Source: Algoriphagus iocasae (GTDB lineage: Bacteria; Bacteroidota; Bacteroidia; Cytophagales; Cyclobacteriaceae). From it: 64,000 nt of DNA. Under the pieces are notes generated by a model. It worked only from the letters and a program-made list of their open reading frames with translations, had not been told where the DNA came from and ran no database searches. The stretch covers positions 698,561 through 762,560 of the forward strand of contig NZ_JACIJO010000003.1 in NCBI RefSeq assembly GCF_014206875.1, written 5' to 3'. Positions 46,380 to 54,130 of this stretch are shown here, one piece after another; the first letter of the stretch is position 1, and the number at the start of each line of letters is the position of its first letter. The translations under genes and the position numbers were made by a program.

Positions 46380-47632
46380 ATATAACAGTTCTGGGACTTG
46401 GATTTGTTGGGTTGACTACAAGTCTTGGTTTTGCCAAAAAAGGTTTTAAAACATACGGTTTTGATATCAATGAATCTAGATTAAAAAGTTTAAAAAAGCA
46501 TCATGTTCCTTTTTTTGAACCACATCTCAAGGAAATTTTAATCGAAACTATAGGCAATTCTTTTTTGCTTGATGTGCCTTTTGAAGATGCTATAAAAAAT
46601 AGTGACGCAATCTTTTTGTGTGTAGGAACACCTGAAAAGAGGGATGGAAGCGCAGATTTAACCTATCTTTTCAACGGGATAGAGCAAATATTAAGTGTTC
46701 CGACGGAAAAATTTCAAGTATTGATTACAAAAAGTACTGTCCCTCCATCGACCTTATCTAAAGAAGTTATTCCTTTTGTCAATCAGATACTTGCGGAAAA
46801 TTCAAATCGCAAGATAGGGTTTGCATCAAATCCAGAATTTTTGAGAGAAGGGTATTGTTGGGAGGATTTTATCAGGCCTGACAGAGTTGTGATTGGTGTG
46901 GAAGATGAAAAGTCAAAAGAAATACTTGATATTGTTTATAAGCCCTTTGGGGCACCGATTCATTACGTAAATTACAATACGGCTGAATTCATCAAATACC
47001 TTTCTAACACATTGCTTTCTACCATGATCAGTTATGCAAATGAAATGTCTATGATAGCAGGTGCAATAGGAGATATTGAAACAAAGAGGGCTTTTCAGAT
47101 TCTCCATGAAGATAAGAGATGGTATGGTGATCCTGCAGGTATAAGAAGTTACGTATATCCAGGTTGTGGTTATGGTGGATATTGTCTTCCGAAGGATACA
47201 GCGGCCCTGGTCAGCATGGCAGAGAAAAATGGATATTCACCATCCATGCTAAAGGCCAATCTTGAGGTAAACAAAGGGATTAAACCATTTTTGGTAGAGC
47301 AGGTGGTCGCAGAAGTGGAGCCAAATGCAAGTTTGGGAATCCTCGGTCTGTCCTTTAAGCCAAATTCAGATGATGTCAGAATTACTCCACCGAAGGAAAT
47401 TATTGAGCAGCTGTTGGAAAAAGGGTATAGCAATATTTATGCGTATGATCCAATTTCAAATGAAGAATTTAAAACTCATTATCCAGATTTACCCATCACC
47501 TATATGGATACATTGGATCAACTCTATGAAAAGGCAGAATGCATGGTTTTGTTAACAGGTTGGGATGAATTCAAAGAAAAGAAGGGTCTGCTGCAACAAA
47601 AGAAAGTATTTGATTTTAGGTATACACTATAA
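46376..47632 (+). CDS. UDP-glucose/GDP-mannose dehydrogenase family protein
   Basis: Two-step NAD-dependent oxidation of a nucleotide sugar to its uronic acid, most likely UDP-glucose to UDP-glucuronate. Of 418 residues, the N-terminal Rossmann loop is VLGLGFVGLTTSLGFA; FLCVGTPEKRDGSADL and TKSTVPPST follow. The substrate region NPEFLREGYCWEDFIRPDR is standard, and catalytic Cys270 is in GYGGYCLPKDT. The C-terminal domain has LGLSFKPNSDDVR. Its start overlaps the decarboxylase stop by 4 bp, and its stop overlaps the next gene by 1 bp, so three genes form a tight translational block. The order decarboxylase-dehydrogenase suggests one pathway to UDP-xylose or a related pentose. Confidence 0.92.
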   Translation: MNITVLGLGFVGLTTSLGFAKKGFKTYGFDINESRLKSLKKHHVPFFEPHLKEILIETIGNSFLLDVPFEDAIKNSDAIFLCVGTPEKRDGSADLTYLFNGIEQILSVPTEKFQVLITKSTVPPSTLSKEVIPFVNQILAENSNRKIGFASNPEFLREGYCWEDFIRPDRVVIGVEDEKSKEILDIVYKPFGAPIHYVNYNTAEFIKYLSNTLLSTMISYANEMSMIAGAIGDIETKRAFQILHEDKRWYGDPAGIRSYVYPGCGYGGYCLPKDTAALVSMAEKNGYSPSMLKANLEVNKGIKPFLVEQVVAEVEPNASLGILGLSFKPNSDDVRITPPKEIIEQLLEKGYSNIYAYDPISNEEFKTHYPDLPITYMDTLDQLYEKAECMVLLTGWDEFKEKKGLLQQKKVFDFRYTL

Positions 47633-48168
47633 TGGAGCTAATAGAAACAAATCTAAAAGGCTGTTTTGTAATACAACCCAAAACGTTTTCAGATTCAAGA
47701 GGAGCCCTGACGAAAGTATTTCATAGTCCTACATTTAAGGAATTGGGGCTACGCGTGGATTTTCAAGAGGAATATTATTCAGTTTCTTCCAAGGGGGTAG
47801 TAAGAGGTTTGCATTTTCAAGTTCCCCCTGATGACCATGTCAAATGTGTTTCTTGCTTGAATGGAAGCATTTTCGATGTGGTAGTGGACATCAGAACGTC
47901 CTCCCCTACATTCGGTCAACACTATAGCACCGTATTAGATCATAGGAATCCTACACTTCTTTATATTCCACCTGGAATGGCCCATGGGTTTTTATCCTTA
48001 GAAGAAGGTAGTATTTTTCTGAATAGGACCACCACAGTTTTTAGCCCATCATGTGATAGTGGTATAAGATGGGATTCTTGCGGTATAGATTGGCCAGAGA
48101 TGGAATATATAGTTTCAGAAAAAGACCAAAAAATGCCGGCATTGGAGGATTATAATTCACCGTTTTGA
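47632..48168 (+). CDS. RmlC-like dTDP/CDP-4-keto-6-deoxysugar epimerase
   Basis: A cupin-fold 3- or 3,5-epimerase of 178 residues. The N-terminal FSDSRGALTKVFH corresponds to the RmlC DxRG motif. VVRGLHFQ holds His61, the expected catalytic base, and PPGMAHGFLSL is the second signature. No dTDP-rhamnose genes (rmlA, rmlB, rmlD) are present; instead the next gene is CDP-glucose 4,6-dehydratase, so the likely substrate is CDP-4-keto-6-deoxyglucose rather than the dTDP form. The start codon overlaps the previous stop (TAATGG). Whether it inverts C3, C5 or both cannot be told from sequence. Confidence 0.85.
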   Translation: MELIETNLKGCFVIQPKTFSDSRGALTKVFHSPTFKELGLRVDFQEEYYSVSSKGVVRGLHFQVPPDDHVKCVSCLNGSIFDVVVDIRTSSPTFGQHYSTVLDHRNPTLLYIPPGMAHGFLSLEEGSIFLNRTTTVFSPSCDSGIRWDSCGIDWPEMEYIVSEKDQKMPALEDYNSPF

Positions 48169-48311
48169 ATAAAGACATATTGAAATAATTTCCTATATTG
48201 AAAATTGAAGCCTATATCCATTTTTTTTGTCATTAAAAGTCTTTTTACTCGATTTGACATTTTTTTGGTATTCGATCATCGCTTTATTATTTGACAAAAA
48301 AAGATAACGGT

Positions 48312-49448
48312 ATGGCACAATTAAATACGAAGTTTGAGATATTTTCAGGAAAGAGCGTTCTAATAACTGGACATACTGGTTTTAAAGGTTCTTGGTTATC
48401 ATTATGGCTAAATCAGTTAGGTGCGAAGGTTTACGGAATTTCAAGAGACATTCCTACACAACCTGCAATGTTTGAAGTATTAGAATTAGAAAAGGAATTG
48501 GAGCACATTTTATTGGACGTTAAGGATTTATCCTCTTTAAAATCAGAAATTAAAAGAATTTGCCCTGACTTTATATTTCACATGGCAGCACAAGCTATCG
48601 TCTCTTCTTCCTATTCTGATCCATTGGAAACTTTTCAAACCAATGCTATCGGAACTGGGAATGTATTGGAAGCCATCCGCAGTTTGGAGAATAAATGCAT
48701 TGCCATTTTTATTACCTCAGACAAATGCTACGAAAATGTTGAATGGGTTTGGGGGTATAAGGAAACAGATATGCTTGGAGGCAAGGATATCTACAGTGCT
48801 TCCAAAGCAGCTGTAGAAATTATCGTTAATTCTTATTACCACTCTTTTATCAAGCACTTACCTAATATTAAAATGGCCTCAGTAAGAGCTGGAAATGTAA
48901 TAGGAGGAGGTGATTGGGCACCGGATAGGATTGTACCTGATTGTATGAGATCATGGAGTCAAACTGAAAAAGTAGAACTAAGAAACCCCGGGGCAATTCG
49001 TCCTTGGCAACATGTACTGGAACCGTTGAGTGGCTATTTGAATGTAGCAGCAGAGTTGTGGAATGGCGGGGAATTTAATGGAGAGAGTTATAATTTTGGT
49101 CCTCCCACTGAAAACAGTATCACGGTAATGGAACTTCTTGGAAGATTAAACAAAAGTTGGGGCTTTGAAAATATAAACGATGCCTTTTTTGAGACAGGCG
49201 AATTTAAGTTTTCTGAGGCTGGACTGCTTAAGCTAAATTGCGATAAAGCTATGTTTGATTTAAAATGGCAACCTACTCTTAATTTAGAAGAATTGATTGA
49301 TTTTACTGGTGACTGGTATTATATATTTTATAATAAAACAGAAGATATTATAAGATTTACCAAGCAACAAATTTCGGATTATGAAAAGATTGCATCTGAT
49401 AAGAAAATCAAATGGTCAATTTCAGATGAATTTTCACTGTCTGATTAA
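48312..49448 (+). CDS. rfbG: CDP-glucose 4,6-dehydratase
   Basis: Converts CDP-glucose to CDP-4-keto-6-deoxyglucose. The NAD loop is ITGHTGFKGSWLSLWL, the catalytic pair is Tyr161-Lys165 (YSASKAA), and FITSDKCYENVEWVWGYKE and the C-terminal GNVIGGGDWAPDRIVPD with RPWQHVLEPLSGYL are diagnostic of RfbG. A TTG at 48291 is in frame, but the ATG at 48312 (MAQLNTKFEIF) is preferred and gives 378 residues. It shares a pathway with rfbF at 41.0 kb and probably feeds the RmlC-like enzyme upstream. No RfbH-type 3-dehydratase is in the window, so a 3,6-dideoxy sugar is not directly supported. A hairpin terminator follows at 49469. Confidence 0.94.
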   Translation: MAQLNTKFEIFSGKSVLITGHTGFKGSWLSLWLNQLGAKVYGISRDIPTQPAMFEVLELEKELEHILLDVKDLSSLKSEIKRICPDFIFHMAAQAIVSSSYSDPLETFQTNAIGTGNVLEAIRSLENKCIAIFITSDKCYENVEWVWGYKETDMLGGKDIYSASKAAVEIIVNSYYHSFIKHLPNIKMASVRAGNVIGGGDWAPDRIVPDCMRSWSQTEKVELRNPGAIRPWQHVLEPLSGYLNVAAELWNGGEFNGESYNFGPPTENSITVMELLGRLNKSWGFENINDAFFETGEFKFSEAGLLKLNCDKAMFDLKWQPTLNLEELIDFTGDWYYIFYNKTEDIIRFTKQQISDYEKIASDKKIKWSISDEFSLSD

Positions 49449-49468
49449 CGATTGTGTTCGCGAAATAA

Positions 49469-49501
49469 AAACTAATAATTTCATATTGAAATTATTAGTT
49501 T
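49469..49501 (+). terminator. Terminator hairpin after rfbG
   Basis: A perfect 15-bp stem AAACTAATAATTTCA with TGAAATTATTAGTTT around a TAT loop, directly after the rfbG stop. The stem is AT-rich and the T run is short, so it could also act in mRNA stabilisation. Confidence 0.6.
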
Positions 49502-49613
49502 AAAATTGCTTAAAACCAATTCACTGATTTTTTTTTGTAAACTGCCTTTAATATTTACTTAGTAAATATTTCAGATAACCTGAATTTTATAAAAAGATTA
49601 AAAACAGAAAAAA

Positions 49614-50900
49614 ATGATACTAGTAGATACCGCCCTGAAAAAAAGGGAACTAGATAAAAATCCGATAAAGGTTGGTATGATTGGGTCGGGAGAGATGGCA
49701 AAAGGTATGATTAATCAAATCATGCATTATACCCCTGGAATGACTGTATCGGCCACTTATAATCGTACACCTGAAAGAGCAGTTAATGTTTATAAAGCAT
49801 TAAATATTCATAATTATCTAGTCACAGAAGATTTGGCGAAGGCTAATCAAGCTATATCTAATGGAATATCTGTGATAACAGGAGACATGAGTCTTTTTTT
49901 GAGTCTAGGTGATGTAGAAGTTGTTGTAGAATCCACTGGAGCCATTGAATTTGGAGCAGATACTATTCTCAAAGCTTTCGAAAAAGGTAAACATGTTTTA
50001 TCATTTAACGCAGAACTAGATTCCACTTTAGGCCCTATACTTTATCATAAGGCAAAACAATTCGGGGTTAAATATGCACTTGGAGATGGGGATCAACCTG
50101 GAGTTACAATGAATCTTTATCGGTATGTAAAGGGAATGGGCTTTGAGCCCTTGGTCTGTGGAAATGTAAAGGGTATGCTAGATTATTACAGAACCCCAGC
50201 AACCCAAAAAGCTTTTGCAGATTCATGGGGTATGGAACCTGAAATGGCCACAAATTTTGCTGATGGAACAAAAGTAGCGTTTGAGCAATCCTGTATAGCT
50301 AATGCCACCGGAATGCGGGTAGCTAAAAGGGGAATGCTAGGTTATGAATCTACAGATCATGTTGATAATTTAACCAGTTTATTTGATGTAGATCAATTAA
50401 GAGAATGGGGAGGGATTGTTGAATATGTTGTAGGTGCGAAACCTTCTCCTGGAGTTTTTGTTTATGCTACTGCAAAGGATTCATATTCAATAAAGTACCT
50501 GAAATATGGAAAATTGGGTTCAGGGCCTCTCTATAGCTTTTATGTACCATATCATCTTTTGTTTTTTGATATCGCTAGTTCAATTGCAAGATTAATTGAT
50601 TTTGATGATCCAGTTATTGTGCCATTAGGAGGGCCTATGGTAGACGTGGTCACCACTGCAAAATGTGATTTGAAACCTGGAGATAAATTAGATGGGGTAG
50701 GTGGATTTAAGGCATATGGCCTTTGTGAAAATCATAATCAGGCTATGTTAGAAAACCTTCTGCCAATGGGATTATCAGATGGTTGTGTCGTGAAAAAAAA
50801 TATTCCAAAAGATAAGGTTCTGACTTATGATGATGTAACAGTTCCTTCAAATAGACTATGTGATAATTTAAAATTGGAGCAGGATAATTTATTTAAATAA
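49614..50900 (+). CDS. NAD(P)-dependent oxidoreductase with C-terminal SAF domain
   Basis: A 428-residue protein of the homoserine-dehydrogenase-like group that ends in a SAF domain. The Rossmann loop is VGMIGSGEMAKGM (about residues 20-32); VVVESTGAIEFGADTIL and KHVLSFNAELD follow, then a catalytic-type middle with GDGDQPGVTMNLYRYV and VCGNVKGMLDYYRTP. The SAF part starts near residue 350 (CDLKPGDKLDGVGGFKAYG) and ends at VLTYDDVTVPSNRL. The reaction is unknown to me; related proteins are annotated only generally. Its place directly after rfbG and before the polymerase suggests a role in tailoring a CDP- or UDP-sugar or a non-sugar substituent. It ends at a bidirectional terminator. Confidence 0.75.
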   Translation: MILVDTALKKRELDKNPIKVGMIGSGEMAKGMINQIMHYTPGMTVSATYNRTPERAVNVYKALNIHNYLVTEDLAKANQAISNGISVITGDMSLFLSLGDVEVVVESTGAIEFGADTILKAFEKGKHVLSFNAELDSTLGPILYHKAKQFGVKYALGDGDQPGVTMNLYRYVKGMGFEPLVCGNVKGMLDYYRTPATQKAFADSWGMEPEMATNFADGTKVAFEQSCIANATGMRVAKRGMLGYESTDHVDNLTSLFDVDQLREWGGIVEYVVGAKPSPGVFVYATAKDSYSIKYLKYGKLGSGPLYSFYVPYHLLFFDIASSIARLIDFDDPVIVPLGGPMVDVVTTAKCDLKPGDKLDGVGGFKAYGLCENHNQAMLENLLPMGLSDGCVVKKNIPKDKVLTYDDVTVPSNRLCDNLKLEQDNLFK

Positions 50901-50906
50901 TAAATT

Positions 50907-50940
50907 TCAGAAACTAGATAGTAATTAATCTAGTTTCTGA
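50907..50940. terminator. Bidirectional terminator between converging genes
   Basis: A perfect 13-bp stem TCAGAAACTAGAT/ATCTAGTTTCTGA with an 8-base loop, lying 6 bp after the oxidoreductase stop. Its right arm runs into the last codons of the Wzy-like gene on the other strand, so it serves both convergent transcripts. Confidence 0.7.
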
Positions 50941-52237
50941 GATTTATCTCTTCTTCATCATATTCATTTTCGTCTTCCAATTCTTCATCATCATCTTCTT
51001 CTTCAATTTCTGAAAATCTAGGTAAAAATAGAAATATCAAAGTGATTGGTAGCATTAATAATGGCTCTCCAAAATTCATGACTAACATCATGATAATTAA
51101 ATAAGTTGAATACTCTAGTTTATAATAATGAATGTAAATAAAATTACCGACTCGATATAGTAAAAATATTAACCCAACTAGTCCGAATTTGGCAATAAAA
51201 TCTATTATACCATTTGAAATGTTGAATTCTTTAATTTGAACACCATATATACTACTTTTTACATTTGGGTAAGCATTGCTTACACCAAAGATTAGTTGGT
51301 GTTTAAAATTTCTATATAAAAAAAGTCCACTTGCAAACCTATTCAACTTAACTTCTCCTTCATTTTCTGTGTAATATTCTAAAGCATTTATGATTGTCTC
51401 ATGATCATCAAGAGCTTCTACATCATCATAATAAGTATTAATTATTTTATCCCTAAGAAATGGGAGCGAGAAGAATAAAATTATTCCCAATGAAATGCCA
51501 AATATCATCTTTATATCAATAGTACCACCATTTACTCGATAATATAGTAACATCAAAACTCCAAAAGCTAAATATGCAGTTGTAGAAATAGTGGTGAAAA
51601 TCGAGATGGTTAAAATTATCGCGTTTCTATCAAACTTAAAGCTATTGTTCATAAAATGAAACAATAATCCAATAGTTAAAAAACAGCCGTAAGCACCTGG
51701 TTCCCAGACAAATCCAGAGTTTCTTATAGAGTGAAGCTTGTCATAGGTGAATATTAAGAAGTTTGCATAAGTTTCGCTATTTCCTGGAAATGGATATAAA
51801 TTATGAAATATTGTACCTATACGAAATAGAATTTCTCCGCCTCCAATAAGTTGGAATATATAAAGTACTAATGAAATTTGAGCTAGTTTTATTATTACTT
51901 CAGATATAAGGATTGTTGCGTTTCTTTTAAGAACAATACAAAATATAAAAACTAAAAGTATATATTTTAGAAGAAAAAATATGTCACTCACTAAAAAACT
52001 AATATCGAGTTTGTTAAAGAGTGTATTCCTGAAAATAATATAAAGTATATATATTAATGTAAAGCCTACAAAAACATACAGATCAGATGCATAAATTCTT
52101 CTTTTATATAGGCCATATGAAAGACAGGAAATAGAAAAGAAAAGCCAAAAAATATCATAATAGGTCAAAAATGTTGTTTTTGCTGCTATAATCAAGAAGA
52201 ATGCTGTAAAAAAATAGTCGTATTTTGTTTTTTCCAT
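50930..52237 (-). CDS. Wzy-like O-antigen/exopolysaccharide polymerase
   Basis: Predicted inner-membrane polymerase joining repeat units, 435 residues with about 10-12 hydrophobic segments and one larger loop (about 245-330). NSGFVWEPGAYGCFLTIGLL near residue 175-190 resembles the conserved (F)xxEPGxxG stretch of Bacteroidota O-antigen polymerase/ligase-type proteins. The C-terminal 26 residues are extremely acidic: 17 are Asp or Glu. This is odd for this family and suggests a cytoplasmic interaction tail. It is on the minus strand, converging with the oxidoreductase gene, with the GH16-like gene 103 bp upstream in the same direction. Wzy proteins vary greatly, so the call rests on topology, motif and context. 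Confidence 0.8.
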   Translation of the reverse strand: MEKTKYDYFFTAFFLIIAAKTTFLTYYDIFWLFFSISCLSYGLYKRRIYASDLYVFVGFTLIYILYIIFRNTLFNKLDISFLVSDIFFLLKYILLVFIFCIVLKRNATILISEVIIKLAQISLVLYIFQLIGGGEILFRIGTIFHNLYPFPGNSETYANFLIFTYDKLHSIRNSGFVWEPGAYGCFLTIGLLFHFMNNSFKFDRNAIILTISIFTTISTTAYLAFGVLMLLYYRVNGGTIDIKMIFGISLGIILFFSLPFLRDKIINTYYDDVEALDDHETIINALEYYTENEGEVKLNRFASGLFLYRNFKHQLIFGVSNAYPNVKSSIYGVQIKEFNISNGIIDFIAKFGLVGLIFLLYRVGNFIYIHYYKLEYSTYLIIMMLVMNFGEPLLMLPITLIFLFLPRFSEIEEEDDDEELEDENEYDEEEINLRN

Positions 52238-52340
52238 AAGTAAGCAATTACTTATTATGTCTTAATATTGGTAAAAATCGGTATATTTTATCTTCCTATA
52301 CCCAAAAATCATTCATATTTTTTTTATTTATTAAAGATAC

Positions 52341-53225
52341 TTATTGTTTCTGAAATACTCTTATGTAATCAATTACCATTTCTTGTGGGAAAACCGTCGT
52401 GTCATCAGGATTACCAGGGAATTGTCCTCCTACTGCTAAATTTACTATTAAATGAAAGGGTTTCGAAAAGGTCTCTTGCATTGAAGAATCTATTGTTTTT
52501 TCAAAATAAACTTTGTCATCAATTAGCCATTGTATTTTACCTTGTTCTTTAATTAATGAAAAAACATGAAACTTATCATTTAATTTTTCATCTTTCAAAG
52601 AAGTGAAACCACTATCATCTTTAATTTCATTTGGAAGACCCCAGATAATTTTTCCAACAATTGTATTATCTCTACCTTCTATTTCTCCCCCCCTCAATTC
52701 CATAAGACTTATGTGTCCTGGAGTTGGCCAACTAAATTCTTTTATATTATTTCCTAGAAGCCATACTGCAGCCCACAATCCCTGACCTTTGGGTAATCTT
52801 GCCCTTACATCTATTCTTCCAAAAGTAAATGAAAGGGTACCATAAGTACTAATTCTTCCGGATGTGTATTGTCCATCAAGTTCTTTTTTTGCAGTAATAA
52901 CTAAATTCCCATTGCGTATTTCGATATTTTCATCAGTGTAGTTTTGGAGTTCTCCATTACCCCAACCACATGCATCTGGACATCCATTTCCTTCCGTAAA
53001 GCTCCAATTTTCATCAATATTTGTTGCATTAAATTCATCAATGAACAAAGGATTATAACCAACGTAGGTAGGTGGGCTAATACAAATTTCGCATTTTTCC
53101 TCAATTCCTTGATTTTCAAAGCATGAACTCATTGTAAAGAGAATTAATGGAAAAAACAGGATCTGTAAATAAGCTCTTGATCTTCTTTTGATTAAGCCTA
53201 AATTTATATTTATTTTGTTTTGCAT
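52341..53225 (-). CDS. GH16-like lipoprotein with altered catalytic motif
   Basis: Lipoprotein of about 294 residues with a GH16 beta-jelly-roll like that of laminarinases. The chosen ATG at 53225 gives a signal ending in the lipobox MSSC; a longer frame from 53312 adds residues with no signal character. Fold marks are FIDEFNATNIDENW, CGWGNGELQNYT, YTSGRIST, GRIDVRARLPKGQGLWAAVWLLG and LIVNLAVGGQFPGNPDD. The normally invariant E-x-D-x-x-E motif reads GHISLMEL: the nucleophile Glu is His171 and the middle Asp is Ser173, while the acid/base Glu176 remains. The protein is therefore probably not a normal hydrolase; it may bind glycan or have changed chemistry. It lies 103 bp upstream of the polymerase gene. 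Confidence 0.85.
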   Translation of the reverse strand: MQNKININLGLIKRRSRAYLQILFFPLILFTMSSCFENQGIEEKCEICISPPTYVGYNPLFIDEFNATNIDENWSFTEGNGCPDACGWGNGELQNYTDENIEIRNGNLVITAKKELDGQYTSGRISTYGTLSFTFGRIDVRARLPKGQGLWAAVWLLGNNIKEFSWPTPGHISLMELRGGEIEGRDNTIVGKIIWGLPNEIKDDSGFTSLKDEKLNDKFHVFSLIKEQGKIQWLIDDKVYFEKTIDSSMQETFSKPFHLIVNLAVGGQFPGNPDDTTVFPQEMVIDYIRVFQKQ

Positions 53226-53838
53226 ATTTCGATTTTCTTTCAGTAAATATGAAAATTCGTATTTTATATTATAAATTATGTTGATTGAAGAAAGATTTTG
53301 AACTTTCATCAAGATTTAATCTCGAAATTTAACCATTAGAAACTATTTTCAAACTTTTTTAAGAAAAAATTGCTTTTTTAATCGTGAACTAGGTTTTTAT
53401 TTAAATTTTAATCGATTGGGTATCTCATTTGTATTATTTTTATCCTAATTATTAAGGGTTATTTGTTGAATTATATTTAAAAATATTAATTAATATTGGG
53501 ATTAATGTGTTGATTTATAGCTAAATATATTATTCTAATAGGGTTTAGAATTTTCTAAATTTTAGGTTTTTATCTTCTAATACTTAATCTGTCCTTATGA
53601 TTTTAGTTAATATGTTTATCCATTTTATTTTTATTTTAAACTTCCTTATTGTAAGAAATTATTCGTTTAGCAAATAGATTCTATATTCTTTGTTAAAGAA
53701 ACATGGAGTTGAAAAAAGAAAATTGATTCTTAGTTTTGATTATTCCATTACTTACCTAAGAAAAAATTTGATTTTAGTTTAATACAATGTATAATTTTTA
53801 ACTATAAGAATACAATTTGGATTATATCTTAAGTGAAT

Positions 53839-53983
53839 ATGATTATCCGGAATGGAGACAAAAGTTAAAGGATGAGTTAAAAAAGTAGCGGATAATTTCC
53901 GCCAATGACAGTCAAATATCCACTGCAAGTTGAAATATACTTTAAACCCTTTTCCTTTGGCTACTGGTAAGGAAGCGGATACA
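53839..53983 (+). repeat. Dispersed ~150-bp element, copy E
   Basis: Starts GATTATCCGGAATGGAG, contains AAAGTAGCGGATAATTTCCG, GACAGTCAAATATCCACTGC and GTTGAAATATAC, and ends TTTGGCTACTGGTAAGGAAGCGGATA. Same orientation as copy B, opposite to A, C and D. Confidence 0.75.
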
Positions 53984-54065
53984 CATATATACTAACATTG
54001 TATTATTTTTTAAGCGGGGTTAAATTGGATTTTCAATAAATATCTCTTTTTAATTTTCAGAGAAT

Positions 54066-54108
54066 TAATAAAAAAATAAGAACACCTCCGGTTGAAGATG
54101 TTCTTATT
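54066..54108 (-). terminator. Terminator of the giant T9SS gene
   Basis: AATAAGAACA pairs with TGTTCTTATT; the minus-strand transcript ends in a U-rich run from AATAAAAAAATAAG. It lies 23 bp beyond the stop codon. Confidence 0.7.
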
Positions 54109-54130
54109 TAATTACAATATTATTATCAAA

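Larger units (their letters stand above)
53226..54130. other. AT-rich spacer between the GH16-like and giant T9SS genes
   Basis: About 900 bp without a gene. It holds dispersed element copy E (53839-53983) and the terminator of the giant gene (54066-54108). The part from 53313 to 53830 is strongly AT-rich, with no structure I can assign. Confidence 0.6.
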
